DNA of 64,000 nt from Pseudomonas cichorii (GCF_018343775.1 NZ_CP074349.1:5694001-5758000), one strand, 5' to 3'; shown: positions 8,601 to 20,892, numbered from the stretch's first letter. The notes: generated by a model from the letters alone, not told the origin. Translations and numbers: made by a program.

Positions 8601-9962
8601 TTATTTGAAAGCGTAGGTGTAGTTGAAGATCAGACGAGTCTGGTCGGCATCACTTGCACCGTTCAGGCCTTCATCCGCACGGTAGGTACCGTGGCGCACG
8701 GTAGTACCGAAGCCTTTCAACGGACCGCTCTGGATCACGTAGTCGATACGCATGTCGCGTTCCCACTCCGAGTACTCATGGCCAAAGGAAGAGGTATTGC
8801 GAGCACCTTTGACGTCCTCACCACGAAGGTAGGCAACAGCAGCTTTCAGACCAGGAATACCCACTTTGGCGAAGTCATACGAGTATTGACCGAAAGTGGT
8901 GTTCTCACCGGCACGGTTGAACTGGTTAATCATCGAGTCAGTGAACAGGTAGAAGCTGGAGCCACCGTTACCTTCTGGACGACCACGACCATCCACAACG
9001 TTGCCTTGGTTCAGGTTGACAAAACCACCGTCGTCACCGACTTGTTGGTGACCGACCAGGAACGCATGACCACCCAAGGTGTAGGTGAACATTGCAGACC
9101 AGGTCTTGTTGTCGACTTCGCCAACGTTCTTGGCATAACCGTTGTTGTTGTTGAAGGCATAACCCGCTACGTTCTTGCTGTTATTGCCATCAGCGCTGCT
9201 GTTGAAATAACGCAGGTCAGTCTTGAAGGACTGGTCAGGAGCGATTTGGTAAACATGTACCAGACCCAGGAAATGCTGCTTGTAGAAGTTTTCCAGGTTA
9301 GCGAAGTAGTACTGCAGGGTCAGGTCTTTGGTGGCTTTCCAGTCGCCACCGGCGAAACGGAACTCGTTGCTGTCACGAGTAGCGCCAAATACTGACAAAC
9401 CGGTGGAGTTGCTGGAAGCACGACCAGCGGAACCGGTCAGTTGACCGCCAGTCAAGGTGAAGTTGTCCAGATCCTTGGAAGTAACGATACCGCCTTCAAA
9501 GGTCTGAGGCAGCAAACGACCGTCGTTGGAAACCAGGATTGGCAGGTTTGGTGCCAGAGCATTACCGACTTTCAGTTCGGTTTTCGAGAAGCGGACCTTG
9601 GCGTTGGCACCACCGCGACTCCAGGAACTGACCGAATCACCGTCAGTATCCATGGGGAAGAAGCTGTTCTGGGTAGTAGCGGTCTTGTTCTGGATACCGC
9701 CACCCAGATGCACACCCACCAGAGCCTGAACGTCCAGACCGAAACCAACGGTGCCTTCGGTGTAACCCGAGATGAAATCGAACTTCAGACCGGTAGCGGT
9801 TTCACGCTGGTCAGTAACGTTACGGCCTTCACGCAGGTCGTTGTTGAAGTACATGGTACGAGAACTAACGGACGCCTTGCTGTCTTCAATGAAACCTGCT
9901 GCGCCGGCCTGCTGAGCCAATACACCAAAGGTTACGGCCAGGGCCAGTGTGGACTTCTTCAT
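8601..9962 (-). CDS. OprD-family outer-membrane porin
   Basis: Outer-membrane channel of the OprD/OprE/OprQ group, 453 residues. The start at 9962 is chosen because GAGGAG precedes it and a signal peptide (MKKSTLALAVTFG, cleavage near AGA) follows; frames that extend upstream lack both. The mature start GFIEDSKASVSSRTMYFN and the C-terminal phenylalanine-lysine strand end (NYTYAFK) are typical of the family. These porins admit small anionic or zwitterionic nutrients. The setting between sulfonate and taurine transport genes suggests organosulfur compounds as a cargo, but this is only an inference. Confidence 0.85.
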   Translation of the reverse strand: MKKSTLALAVTFGVLAQQAGAAGFIEDSKASVSSRTMYFNNDLREGRNVTDQRETATGLKFDFISGYTEGTVGFGLDVQALVGVHLGGGIQNKTATTQNSFFPMDTDGDSVSSWSRGGANAKVRFSKTELKVGNALAPNLPILVSNDGRLLPQTFEGGIVTSKDLDNFTLTGGQLTGSAGRASSNSTGLSVFGATRDSNEFRFAGGDWKATKDLTLQYYFANLENFYKQHFLGLVHVYQIAPDQSFKTDLRYFNSSADGNNSKNVAGYAFNNNNGYAKNVGEVDNKTWSAMFTYTLGGHAFLVGHQQVGDDGGFVNLNQGNVVDGRGRPEGNGGSSFYLFTDSMINQFNRAGENTTFGQYSYDFAKVGIPGLKAAVAYLRGEDVKGARNTSSFGHEYSEWERDMRIDYVIQSGPLKGFGTTVRHGTYRADEGLNGASDADQTRLIFNYTYAFK

Positions 9963-10343
9963 TGCTACGCTCCTCGTGAATCTAATTTTTTTAATCCATG
10001 GTGCCGAGCAAGGCTCTGACCCATGTATTCGCGTTAAGCGACAGGCCCGACCAGAGGTCAATGGTGACTGTGCGCCTCGAGACTCAAATGACTAGACCGC
10101 GTTGTCACTGGTGCAAGGTAGTGAAAATCCGATAAATCCAAAAGCAATTATTCGTAACGCTTTTAGACTGATTTGATATATGTCACAACGCATTTCAACC
10201 AGGACGCACAGGAGTGTATCCATCAAATAAGCTAATTCCCAAAAAATATTTTTCGACCATTCGTCAGATCGTTTAGTTTTCAGCTACCGGACAACCGGAT
10301 CTCGACTCTCCAGTCACGAAATCCCAACCGGAAAACCCGCACA
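9963..10343. other. Divergent promoter region between porin and orphan binding protein
   Basis: The 381 bp separate two divergently transcribed genes and must hold both promoters. The part nearer the plus-strand gene is AT-rich and contains the ATAAGCTAATTC motif described separately. I see no further gene. Confidence 0.6.
10227..10254 (+). promoter_or_regulatory. Shared sulfur-regulon promoter motif, copy 1
   Basis: ATAAGCTAATTC at 10227-10238 is followed by CC and an A/T tract. The same 12 bases followed by an A/T tract stand in front of tauA (11433). The copies lie 117 and 97 bp before the respective start codons. I propose a CysB/Cbl-type activation site or an activated promoter element; the protein that binds it is not shown. 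Confidence 0.5.
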
Positions 10344-11315
10344 ATGAAGATAAAATCCCTTACAAAACGGTTACTTGCGAATCAACTAGCAGTAATTATG
10401 ACAATTGCCACCACCTTGACACTTTCTGTGCCAGCACACGCAAAAGAAACTTTGCGAATCGGCTTTCAGAAGTCCTCAACGCTCATTTCGGTGCTCAAAA
10501 GCCAGGGTACGCTGGAGCGTGAACTGAACAAAAAGGGCATTTCGGTGTCATGGCATGAGTTTCCCAGTGGCTTGCCTTTGCTCGAATCACTGAACGTGGG
10601 GAATGTCGACTTGAGCGCCGATGTCGCCGATACGGTCCCGGTCTTTGCTCAGGCGGCGGGAGCGCGGCTGACGTATTTCGCTCAGGAAGCCTCTTCTCCA
10701 TCAGCCCAGGCGATTGTCGTGCGCAGCGATTCGACGTTCAAAACCCTGGCCGATCTCAAGGGCAAGAAAATCGCGGTCACCAAAGCCGCTGGCAGCCATT
10801 ACCTGTTGATTGCCGCCTTGAACAAGGCCGGCCTGAAGTTCACCGATATTGATCCCGCCTACCTCACACCAGCCGATGGCCGCGCCGCCTTCGAGAACGG
10901 CAAGGTGGACGCCTGGGTCACCTGGGAACCCTTCCTCAGCAGCGTACAGCGCCAGTTGCCTACCCGCACCCTGGCCGACGGCACTGACCTGGCCAGCTAC
11001 AAACGCTATTACCTGACCACCACGCCCTATGCCAATAGCAACCCGGAAGTCCTGAAGGTGGTGTTCGCCGAACTCAAGAAAACCGGCGAATGGGTCAAAG
11101 CCCACCCGAACGAAGCCGCAAGGATTCTGAGCCCGCTGTGGGGCAGCCTGGATATCGCGACCGTAGAAGCAGCCAATAAGCGGCGCAGCTATGAGGTGCA
11201 AGCGGTACAAGCCGACCAACTCGATGAGCAACAGAGCATTGCCGATGCATTCCTGGCAGCGGGGCTGCTGCCCAAGGCCGTGGACGCCAAGGATGTGCAG
11301 GTGTGGAAGCCTTGA
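10344..11315 (+). CDS. Orphan sulfonate-type periplasmic binding protein
   Basis: SsuA-family solute receptor of 323 residues with an N-terminal signal peptide ending near AHA. The mature start ETLRIGFQKSSTL and the segment FENGKVDAWVTWEPF match SsuA at 1169-2134. It has no permease or ATPase of its own and stands upstream of tauABC with 214 bp between, including a REP palindrome, so it is probably transcribed separately. It could feed SsuBC or TauBC with another sulfonate or sulfate ester. The ribosome binding site is weak. The family is clear, the ligand is unknown. Confidence 0.82.
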   Translation: MKIKSLTKRLLANQLAVIMTIATTLTLSVPAHAKETLRIGFQKSSTLISVLKSQGTLERELNKKGISVSWHEFPSGLPLLESLNVGNVDLSADVADTVPVFAQAAGARLTYFAQEASSPSAQAIVVRSDSTFKTLADLKGKKIAVTKAAGSHYLLIAALNKAGLKFTDIDPAYLTPADGRAAFENGKVDAWVTWEPFLSSVQRQLPTRTLADGTDLASYKRYYLTTTPYANSNPEVLKVVFAELKKTGEWVKAHPNEAARILSPLWGSLDIATVEAANKRRSYEVQAVQADQLDEQQSIADAFLAAGLLPKAVDAKDVQVWKP

Positions 11316-11354
11316 AGCCGTAATGCGCAATCTGTGTAAAAGATCGCCGCCTGC

Positions 11355-11404
11355 GTAGGAGCGAATTTATTCGCGATGCATTTCGCGAATGAATTCGCTC
11401 CTAC
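11355..11404. repeat. REP palindrome
   Basis: A 50-bp imperfect palindrome starting GTAGGAGCGAAT and ending with its complement, in the Pseudomonas REP style. It separates the orphan binding protein gene from tauA. Confidence 0.8.
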
Positions 11405-11432
11405 GACTCGGGAACAGTCTCGTTTTCGGCTC

Positions 11433-11460
11433 ATAAGCTAATTCAAAAAAGTTATTTATT
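11433..11460 (+). promoter_or_regulatory. Shared sulfur-regulon promoter motif, copy 2
   Basis: ATAAGCTAATTC at 11433-11444, identical to the copy at 10227-10238, followed by an A/T tract, 97 bp upstream of the tauA start. Likely site for sulfate-starvation control of tauABC; inferred from the repeat and the function of the genes. Confidence 0.5.
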
Positions 11461-11529
11461 TCTAAATTCTTAGATCATTTACGCTCCGCAATCAGCCAGT
11501 ACCCGGCCCGCCTGATTCGGAGCTTCACC

Positions 11530-12507
11530 ATGAAACTGCACTTCTCCCTGCGCCTTTTGGCGGCCTTGTCTCTGACAGGCGCGTCTTTCCTCACCCAGGC
11601 TGCCGACTTCACTGTGGCTTACCAGACCACCGTCGATCCCGCCAAGGTCGCTCAGGCAGATAACGCCTATGAGAAAGCCACCAACTCGAAGATCGAATGG
11701 CGCAAGTTCGAGAACGGTGCAGACGTCATCACCGCCATCGCGTCGGGCGATGTACAGATCGGCTATCTCGGTTCAAGCCCCCTGACCGCCGCAGCCACTC
11801 GCAAACTGCCGGTTGAAACCTTCCTGATCGCCACCCAGATCGGCGCGGCGGAAGCGCTGGTGGCCCGCAATGGCTCGGGCATCAATACGCCACAAGACCT
11901 GATCGGCAAGAAAGTCGCCGTGCCGTTCGTTTCCACAGGCCACTACAGCCTGCTGGCAGCGCTCAAGCACTGGAACATCGACCCGGCCAAGGTCACCATC
12001 CTGAACCTGGCGCCACCCGCCATTGCCGCTGCCTGGAAACGTGGGGATATCGACGCGACTTACGTCTGGGACCCGGCACTGGGCGTTGCCAAGGAAACCG
12101 GCAAGGTACTGATCACCTCCGGCGAACTGGCCAAGGTCGGTGCGCCGACCTTTGACGCCTGGATCGTGCGCAAGGACTTCGCGGCCAAGAACCCGCAACT
12201 GGTCAGCGCCTTCGCCAAGGTGACCCTCGATGCCTACGCCAGCTACCGTCAGGACCCGAATGCCTGGATCGCCAATACCGGCAATATCGAAAAACTGAGC
12301 AAGCTGTCCGGTGCGAAGACGGCCGATATTCCGGCGCTACTGGAAGGTAACGTCTATCCATTGGCCGCCGACCAGAAAGCCCTGTTGAGCGCACCAACCA
12401 TCGAGGCCATCACCAAGACCGCTGCCTTCCTGAAGGAACAGGGCAAGGTCGATGCGGTACTGCCTGATTACTCGGCCTACACCAGCGCCAAGTTCATTCC
12501 CCAATAA
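11530..12507 (+). CDS. tauA: Taurine-binding periplasmic protein
   Basis: Receptor of the taurine importer, 325 residues, with a signal peptide cleaved near TQA. The mature sequence starts [20 protein letters not shown], and the [11 protein letters not shown] and [12 protein letters not shown] segments are TauA-like. The start has CGGAG eight bases upstream. It is followed after 29 bp by tauB. TauABC imports taurine, which TauD would then desulfonate in the cytoplasm. Confidence 0.9.
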   Translation: MKLHFSLRLLAALSLTGASFLTQAADFTVAYQTTVDPAKVAQADNAYEKATNSKIEWRKFENGADVITAIASGDVQIGYLGSSPLTAAATRKLPVETFLIATQIGAAEALVARNGSGINTPQDLIGKKVAVPFVSTGHYSLLAALKHWNIDPAKVTILNLAPPAIAAAWKRGDIDATYVWDPALGVAKETGKVLITSGELAKVGAPTFDAWIVRKDFAAKNPQLVSAFAKVTLDAYASYRQDPNAWIANTGNIEKLSKLSGAKTADIPALLEGNVYPLAADQKALLSAPTIEAITKTAAFLKEQGKVDAVLPDYSAYTSAKFIPQ

Positions 12508-12536
12508 CCCACCTGATCGAGAATGAGGCAACAGCC

Positions 12537-13324
<788 letters not shown>

Positions 13325-13328
<4 letters not shown>

Positions 13329-14164
13329 GCAGCTATGAATTACAGACCCAGGCCAAGACAGCCAAAGGGAAAACTGCCCGTGCTCCGCTGCAATTGAAGC
13401 TGAGCACCCGCACCATCAGTGTCCTGACGCTGTCGGTCCTGTTGGGCCTGTGGTGGGTGGTGACCGCTGCGCAGTGGATCGAACCGCTGTTTCTGCCACC
13501 GCCCTCAGACGTTCTGCAGAAAGGCTGGCTGCTGCTGACCACCGGCTATATGGACTCAAACCTCTGGCAGCACCTGGGCGCCAGCCTGCAACGTATCGGC
13601 CTGGCATTGGGGGCCGCGATCCTCAGCGCCATTCCGGTGGGTATCGCCATTGGCCATAACCGTATCGCCCGAGGCATTTTCGACCCGCTGATCGAGTTCT
13701 ATCGGCCCATTCCGCCGCTGGCTTATCTGCCCTTGATCGTGATCTGGTGCGGCATCGGCGAATTCTCCAAGGTGCTGTTGATCTATCTGGCGATTTTCGC
13801 GCCCATCGCCATTGCCACGGCAACCGGCGTACGCACCGTGGACCCGACCAGGCTGCGGGCCGCGCAATCCCTGGGCGCCACCCGCTGGCAACTGATCCGC
13901 CATGTGATCCTGCCCAGCGCCTTGCCGGACATTCTGACCGGCATACGAATCGGGCTCGGTGTGGGATGGTCGACACTGGTGGCGGCCGAACTTATTGCAG
14001 CCACCAGCGGGCTTGGCTTCATGGTGCAGTCGGCCGCGCAGTTTCTGGTGACGGATATTGTGATCCTGGGGATTCTGGTGATTGCCGTGATCGCGTTTGC
14101 GATGGAACTGGGCCTGCGGGCGCTGCAACGCAAGCTGGTGCCCTGGCATGGCCAGAATCACTGA
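13325..14164 (+). CDS. tauC: Taurine ABC transporter permease
   Basis: Inner-membrane permease, 279 residues, with a polar N-terminal tail of about 27 residues, then six hydrophobic segments. The ATPase-coupling loop is around [19 protein letters not shown]. It is translationally coupled to tauB (ATGA). The taurine dioxygenase gene tauD, which usually follows tauC, is absent; an intergenic region with nitrogen-control signals follows instead. Confidence 0.9.
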
Positions 14165-14199
14165 AGAACGCCGCAATTAGCGCACAAACCTCATACAAG

Positions 14200-14214
14200 G
14201 CACCATTTTGGTGC
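14200..14214 (+). promoter_or_regulatory. Probable NtrC binding site
   Basis: GCACCATTTTGGTGC is a perfect dyad with the 5-base centre of the classical NtrC site (GCACC-N5-GGTGC). It lies about 170 bp upstream of the start expected from the RpoN promoter at 14347, a normal enhancer distance. It could also act as a weak tauC terminator stem, but the T tract after it is poor. Confidence 0.65.
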
Positions 14215-14278
14215 CTTATTGAAACCGGAATATTGCCGAGAAAAAACCCTCGCCTGAATCGAAAAGCGTTCTGCACGT

Positions 14279-14310
14279 CCTCAAAAGCCCTTTCGCACAA
14301 GGGTTTGAGG
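14279..14310 (+). terminator. Imperfect terminator-like hairpin
   Basis: CCTCAAA pairs with TTTGAGG and CCCTT with AAGGG, with a two-base bulge and a short loop. No T run follows, so termination is uncertain. It stands between the NtrC site and the RpoN promoter. Confidence 0.35.
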
Positions 14311-14346
14311 CAGAAAACAAGGACAGTACAAAAGAATTCTCAAAAC

Positions 14347-14363
14347 TGGCACGCGCCCTGCAT
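14347..14363 (+). promoter_or_regulatory. RpoN (sigma-54) promoter
   Basis: TGGCACGCGCCCTGCAT matches the -24/-12 consensus, with GG at 14348-14349 and GC at 14360-14361 separated by exactly ten bases. Transcription would start near 14373 on the plus strand. No protein-coding gene lies in this direction before trmL, so the product is probably a small RNA. Confidence 0.75.
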
Positions 14364-14372
14364 TAGGTTATA

Positions 14373-14440
14373 CATCACCAGTTTTGGGGACCTTGGTACA
14401 GGCAGGCCGGGGATTCCCCTCTTTTATTCCTCCCGGAGAC
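14373..14440 (+). ncRNA. nrsZ: Candidate nitrogen-regulated small RNA (NrsZ-like)
   Basis: Predicted from the RpoN promoter and upstream NtrC site. In P. aeruginosa the NtrBC/RpoN-dependent sRNA NrsZ is encoded between ntrC and PA5126. Here the same slot, next to a PA5126-like gene and trmL, carries the promoter, while ntrC itself is replaced by tauC. The start is estimated from the -12 element. The 3' end is not known: GGGG-ATT-CCCC followed by CTCTTTTATT at 14409-14427 is a possible short-form terminator, and a longer transcript would run antisense into the next gene. Confidence 0.5.
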
Positions 14441-14837
14441 TGACCTCAAGTCTCCAGCGCCCGTCCACTTCTGCAGCGCGCCAGTCGCCATGCAGAGGAC
14501 GGGCCGCCAGCAGCGTCAGTACCAACTCCTTCCCGTTTCGCTCCAGCTTCCAGCGCGCAACCTTGTTGTCGATGCGCAACTGACCATTCCATGGCCGTCC
14601 CCAGGACTCGAAACGCAGGACAACCGTCCCGTCGACATGATCGCCCTGAACCTGCGGCTGTTCGTTGAACCAGAGCGCCAGACCTGTGGGCAACTCCTCG
14701 ATCTGCTCCAGTTCCAGAGGCGCGGGTTGCTGCAGACGACCGATGATCATCCCGATGGTAAAGCCGACAATTGCCATCGAACCAAGAACTCTTGGCCAGA
14801 GCTTCGGCCTGGGGTCCTCTTCGGGGGTAGAATGCAT
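14424..14837 (-). CDS. Small inner-membrane protein, PA5126-like, unknown function
   Basis: A 137-residue protein with a charged N-terminus, one membrane segment at about residues 17-35 ([19 protein letters not shown]) and a soluble periplasmic-type domain rich in beta strands. The start at 14837 is preferred over one at 14864 because AAAGGA stands just before it. It is divergent from trmL, with only 25 bp between the starts. Function unknown; the equivalent gene neighbours trmL and nrsZ in P. aeruginosa (from memory of that genome). Confidence 0.7.
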   Translation of the reverse strand: MHSTPEEDPRPKLWPRVLGSMAIVGFTIGMIIGRLQQPAPLELEQIEELPTGLALWFNEQPQVQGDHVDGTVVLRFESWGRPWNGQLRIDNKVARWKLERNGKELVLTLLAARPLHGDWRAAEVDGRWRLEVSLREE

Positions 14838-14862
14838 CCCGTCCTTTCGTTCGGAGCCGTGC

Positions 14863-15318
14863 ATGTTTCACGTCATCCTTTTTCAACCAGAAATTCCGCC
14901 GAATACCGGCAATGTGATCAGGCTATGCGCCAACAGTGGCTGCACCCTGCATTTGATCGAGCCCCTGGGCTTTGAGCTGGACGACAAGCGCCTGCGCAGG
15001 GCCGGGCTCGATTATCACGAGTATGCCACGCTGCAAACCCATGCCGACCTGCCCACGTGCCTGGAACAGATCGGCAACCCGCGGCTGTTCGCCTTTACGA
15101 CCAAAGGCTCTCGCCCGTTCCACGACGTCAGCTTCGAGAAGGGTGATGCCTTTCTGTTCGGCCCGGAAAGCCGAGGCCTGCCAGCCGATATTCTCGACTC
15201 GCTGAGCACCGAGCAAAGATTGCGCCTCCCCATGCGCGAAGGCTGCCGCAGCCTGAACCTGTCCAACACCGTTGCCGTCGCCGTTTATGAGGCCTGGCGC
15301 CAGCACGGATTTGCCTGA
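14863..15318 (+). CDS. trmL: tRNA (cytidine/uridine-2'-O-)-methyltransferase
   Basis: SPOUT-class methyltransferase that modifies the wobble base 34 of leucine tRNAs. It is 151 residues, the normal single-domain TrmL length. The N-terminal [20 protein letters not shown] and the knot motifs [10 protein letters not shown] and [15 protein letters not shown] are diagnostic. Longer upstream frames overlap the divergent gene and are rejected. In P. aeruginosa secB follows trmL; here a REP palindrome and envZ follow. Confidence 0.93.
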   Translation: MFHVILFQPEIPPNTGNVIRLCANSGCTLHLIEPLGFELDDKRLRRAGLDYHEYATLQTHADLPTCLEQIGNPRLFAFTTKGSRPFHDVSFEKGDAFLFGPESRGLPADILDSLSTEQRLRLPMREGCRSLNLSNTVAVAVYEAWRQHGFA

Positions 15319-15330
15319 GAACTCTTACCG

Positions 15331-15419
15331 GCAGGTAGCGAATTCACTCGCGAGACGTCATTGAGGCCGATACATTTTCTTCGGATGTACAGGCCTCTCG
15401 CGAATGAATTCGCTCCTGC
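15331..15419. repeat. REP pair between trmL and envZ
   Basis: Left arm 15331-15354 (GCAGGTAGCGAATTCACTCG...) and right arm 15397-15419 are imperfect complements. The region between contains a smaller inverted repeat. It lies between two convergent genes and could serve as a terminator for both; it also marks a likely synteny break. Confidence 0.7.
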
Positions 15420-15438
15420 AGCAGCACTCCATCTCAGG

Positions 15439-16752
15439 TCAGACAGCATCCCTTGGCAGCATCAAGCCCAGCGGCAAGCGCACTCTTGCTTCCAGCCCGC
15501 CACCTGAACGGTTTCTCAACTCGACATTGCCGCCATGCATGGCGGCAATCCGCTTGACGATGGCCAGCCCGAGGCCCGTGCCTTTGCCGCTACGGGCGCG
15601 GTCGCCACGGATGAACGGGTTGAAAATGATGTCCAGCTCGGAAGGGTCGATACCGGCTCCACGGTCCAGCACACTCAGCACGACATAAGGAGCGTTGGTA
15701 TCGCCGGATACATAGGCCGCGACCTCGATACCGTTTCCAGCGTGGTGCATGGCATTGCCGATAAGGTTGGTCAGCAGGCGTTTCATGGATACCCGGCGCA
15801 GCGGGAAAGGCGGAATCGGCTCAAGACACAGACGGATATGTTCATCCGGATGATTGAACGGCGCGACCACTTCAAGCACCAGATCACTGAGGTCGACCTC
15901 TTCGATTTCTTCGTCGCGACCATCGCGGATAAAGGCCAGGAACTGGTCGAGAATGGCGTCCATGTCCTCGATGTCCCGCACCATGCCTTCGGTGAACTCG
16001 TTCTCGTCGCTCATCAGTTCCAGTGACAGACGCAACCGGGTCAACGGGGTGCGCAGGTCATGGGAAACCCCCGCCAGCATAAGCTCACGCTCCTGTCCGG
16101 CCTGTTCGACGTCTTCGGCCATCTGGTTGAAGGCGCGATAAACCTCGGTCATTTCACTGGGCGTATCGCTGACCGGCAACCGCACACTGCGGCCCTGCCC
16201 CAACTGGCGGGCGGCGAAAACCAGACGCTTGAGCGGCTGGTTGAGCTGCCGCACGAAAATCCAGGCTGATGCGGTGGACAACAGGCCAATGGCCAGGAAC
16301 CAGCCCAGCACGTTCCAGATCTTCTGGCCACGAAGCGGATGCGGATAAAGCGGCACTTTCAGCCAGCCATCCCCGAGGCTCGGCGCCCGAACCCAGAGAG
16401 CAGGAGGTGCATGAACCCGCAAACGCACTTCGGTATCGGCCCCAAGCTCTGCCTGCATCTGGCGCTGATAGATTTCGCTATAAGGCCAATGCTGCTCGCC
16501 TTCAGGTACGCCGCCACCAACCACACGAATCAGGCCGGCAGCTTCGGCAATCGCTTCACGGTCGTTTTCATTCGCGGCCCAATAGGCGCGCAAGGTCAAG
16601 GCGACGCCATGGCTGTACTGCCTGTCGACCAGTACGTCTTCGTTCATGAGCAGATAGACGAGCGTCAGCGCCTTGGAAAACAGCACGACAATGAGCACCA
16701 GCCAGAGGGTGCGGGAGAAAAAGCTTTGCGGAAACCAGAGCGGAGTCTTCAT
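15439..16752 (-). CDS. envZ: Osmosensor histidine kinase EnvZ (AmgS)
   Basis: Inner-membrane sensor kinase partner of OmpR, 437 residues. The start at 16752 opens with a membrane segment. The order is TM1, periplasmic loop, TM2 near residue 165, HAMP, H-box GVSHDLRTPLTRLRLS with the phospho-accepting histidine, and an ATPase domain with NAMHHAGNGI, DRGAGI and GKGTGLGLAI. In P. aeruginosa the AmgRS pair controls envelope stress and aminoglycoside tolerance. It is separated from ompR by about 160 bp containing a stem-loop, unlike the tight coupling in enterics. Confidence 0.9.
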   Translation of the reverse strand: MKTPLWFPQSFFSRTLWLVLIVVLFSKALTLVYLLMNEDVLVDRQYSHGVALTLRAYWAANENDREAIAEAAGLIRVVGGGVPEGEQHWPYSEIYQRQMQAELGADTEVRLRVHAPPALWVRAPSLGDGWLKVPLYPHPLRGQKIWNVLGWFLAIGLLSTASAWIFVRQLNQPLKRLVFAARQLGQGRSVRLPVSDTPSEMTEVYRAFNQMAEDVEQAGQERELMLAGVSHDLRTPLTRLRLSLELMSDENEFTEGMVRDIEDMDAILDQFLAFIRDGRDEEIEEVDLSDLVLEVVAPFNHPDEHIRLCLEPIPPFPLRRVSMKRLLTNLIGNAMHHAGNGIEVAAYVSGDTNAPYVVLSVLDRGAGIDPSELDIIFNPFIRGDRARSGKGTGLGLAIVKRIAAMHGGNVELRNRSGGGLEARVRLPLGLMLPRDAV

Positions 16753-16840
16753 AACTGCAGCTATACACTTTGCAGGGCGAGCCAGGCTCGCAAATTTGCC
16801 GATCGTGTTCCAGTCCATGGTACGAACGCGAAAACCAAAA

Positions 16841-16868
16841 CGTCGATAACCCGTTCAGGCTATCGACG
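16841..16868 (-). terminator. Stem-loop between ompR and envZ
   Basis: Eight-base-pair stem (16841-16848/16861-16868) with a 12-base loop, followed on the minus strand by TTTTGGTTTT. It may attenuate or stabilise the transcript between the two genes. Confidence 0.5.
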
Positions 16869-16911
16869 CAAGTGGCAAGGACTTCGGTGCTCTGCGCTGG
16901 TCAGTGACCTG

Positions 16912-17652
16912 TCAGCGGTTCCCGGCTCCATCCGGAACGAACACATAACCCACGCCCCAGACTGTCTGGATATAACGCGGCTTGGACGGATCGGGCTCGA
17001 TCAGGCGACGCAGACGGGAAATCTGCACGTCGATGGAGCGCTCCAGAGCATCCCACTCGCGGCCACGGGCCAGGTTCATCAGCTTGTCGCGGGTCAGCGG
17101 CTCGCGAGCATGCATGACCAGCGCCTTGAGAACCGCAAACTCACCGGTAGTGAGCATGTGTACTTCATCGCCACGCTTGAGTTCGCGGGTCGCCAGGGAC
17201 AATACGTAGTCACCGAAGCTGACCGACTCGTCTTCGCTGCCGGGCGCACCGGGCACCGGCGCGGCCTGACGACGCAGGACGGCCTTGACGCGGGCCATCA
17301 GTTCGTCCGGGTTGAAAGGCTTGGCCAGATAATCGTCTGCGCCCAGCTCCAGCCCCTTGATACGGCTCTGCTCATCGCCCTTGGCAGTGAGCATGATGAT
17401 CGGCACCTGATTGTTGGCTGCACGCAAACGGCGGCAAGCAGACAGGCCGTCTTCTCCGGGCAACATCAAGTCCAGAACCACAAGGTTGAAAACCTCGCGG
17501 GACAGTAAACGGTCCATTTGTTCGACGTTCGCCACCGCACGGGCACGATAGCCCTTACTGGTGAAAAAGCGCTCTAACAGGCTGCTCAACCCCGGATCGT
17601 CATCGACGATCAGGATTTTTTCGCCTTCAGCATTTTGTGCAGTGCTGCTCAT
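16912..17652 (-). CDS. ompR: Response regulator OmpR (AmgR)
   Basis: DNA-binding response regulator of 246 residues. The receiver domain has the acidic pair in ILIVDDDPG, the phosphorylated aspartate in LVVLDLMLPGEDG near residue 61 and the conserved lysine in LAKPFNPDEL. A winged-helix domain with the SRLRRLIEPDPSKPRYIQTVWGVGY-type end follows. It is first in the ompR-envZ unit and divergent from tex across about 300 bp. Confidence 0.93.
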   Translation of the reverse strand: MSSTAQNAEGEKILIVDDDPGLSSLLERFFTSKGYRARAVANVEQMDRLLSREVFNLVVLDLMLPGEDGLSACRRLRAANNQVPIIMLTAKGDEQSRIKGLELGADDYLAKPFNPDELMARVKAVLRRQAAPVPGAPGSEDESVSFGDYVLSLATRELKRGDEVHMLTTGEFAVLKALVMHAREPLTRDKLMNLARGREWDALERSIDVQISRLRRLIEPDPSKPRYIQTVWGVGYVFVPDGAGNR

Positions 17653-17953
17653 CGGATGCTCCTTTGATCTCGGGGCGCATTATGGCGTAGCTGCGGTGAT
17701 GCGCACCGTGTGCATTGTTAGCAGATTTTACTGGAGCCTACATAAATGAGTGCTTCTACATGAGCAAAACCGCTCGCATTATCCGGCCAATCCCATAATT
17801 GGACCTGGGCGGGTATACTGCGCGGCCCTCAAAGTCGGGCAGTGCCCGACTATGGCGGTTCGCCGGTATTGTGACAAGACTGGCGAGCGACGGGCAGGCA
17901 AGACAGTTTTTTGTACAGAATCCAGTTTTTTGCTCACAACTCCAGGTGGTCTT
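17653..17953. other. Divergent promoter region between ompR and tex
   Basis: The 301 bp hold the promoters of both genes. On the plus strand a -10-like TATACT lies at 17814-17819 with a poor -35. A 7-bp hairpin with a 3-base loop (17834-17840/17844-17850) would sit near the 5' end of a tex leader of about 130 bases. No gene is evident. Confidence 0.5.
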
Positions 17954-20274
<2,321 letters not shown>

Positions 20275-20275
<1 letters not shown>

Positions 20276-20658
20276 TGGATATTCCAGAAGACCTGACCCA
20301 CAGCGCCTACTTCAAGATGCTCGGCTGCGAGCTGCGGCGTCTTGATGAAGGCGTTGCCGAAGTCGCGCTGCCTCTGGAGGCGCATCTGCGCAACCGTGGC
20401 AACGTGATGCACGGCGGGGCGATCTTCAGTCTGGTGGATATCAGCATGGGGCTGGCCTGTTCCAGTTCCCATGGCTTCGACCAGCGCAGCGTCACCATCG
20501 AATGCAAGATCAACTATGTACGCGGCGTGTCCGAAGGCGAGGTTTTATGCACCGCCAAGGTACTTCACGCCGGACGCCGCACACTGGTCGTCGAAGCCGA
20601 AGTGGTCCAGGACGATAAACTGGTCGCCAAGGCGCAAGGCACCTTCGCTGTCATCTAA
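20275..20658 (+). CDS. PaaI-like hotdog-fold acyl-CoA thioesterase
   Basis: A 127-residue hotdog protein. The core pattern NVMHGGAIFSLVDISMGLA, with the HGG and acidic residue on the central helix, is that of PaaI/YbgC-like thioesterases. The ATG shares one base with the tex stop (TGATG), so the two genes are co-transcribed. Substrate unknown. The pairing with tex and gshA is conserved in pseudomonads. Confidence 0.88.
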
Positions 20659-20892
20659 AATTTACGAAAGTGTGATGGAAGCAATCACTTGCTAGCTCTA
20701 TAGAACCGATTTGGGGTAATTTCGGCACCATTAGCGTGGTGTCGGACCCATTTTGGTCCTACGACAAAGAGCCGTGATCGTGAGCAGGCGTTAAAGACCC
20801 GACCAGGCGACAACGCCAGTTCCTTTCTTCACCCTTGTAGACCGTTCTGTCCACCCCCATATTGGGGCGACCGATGCGTGAAGGAATCCACC

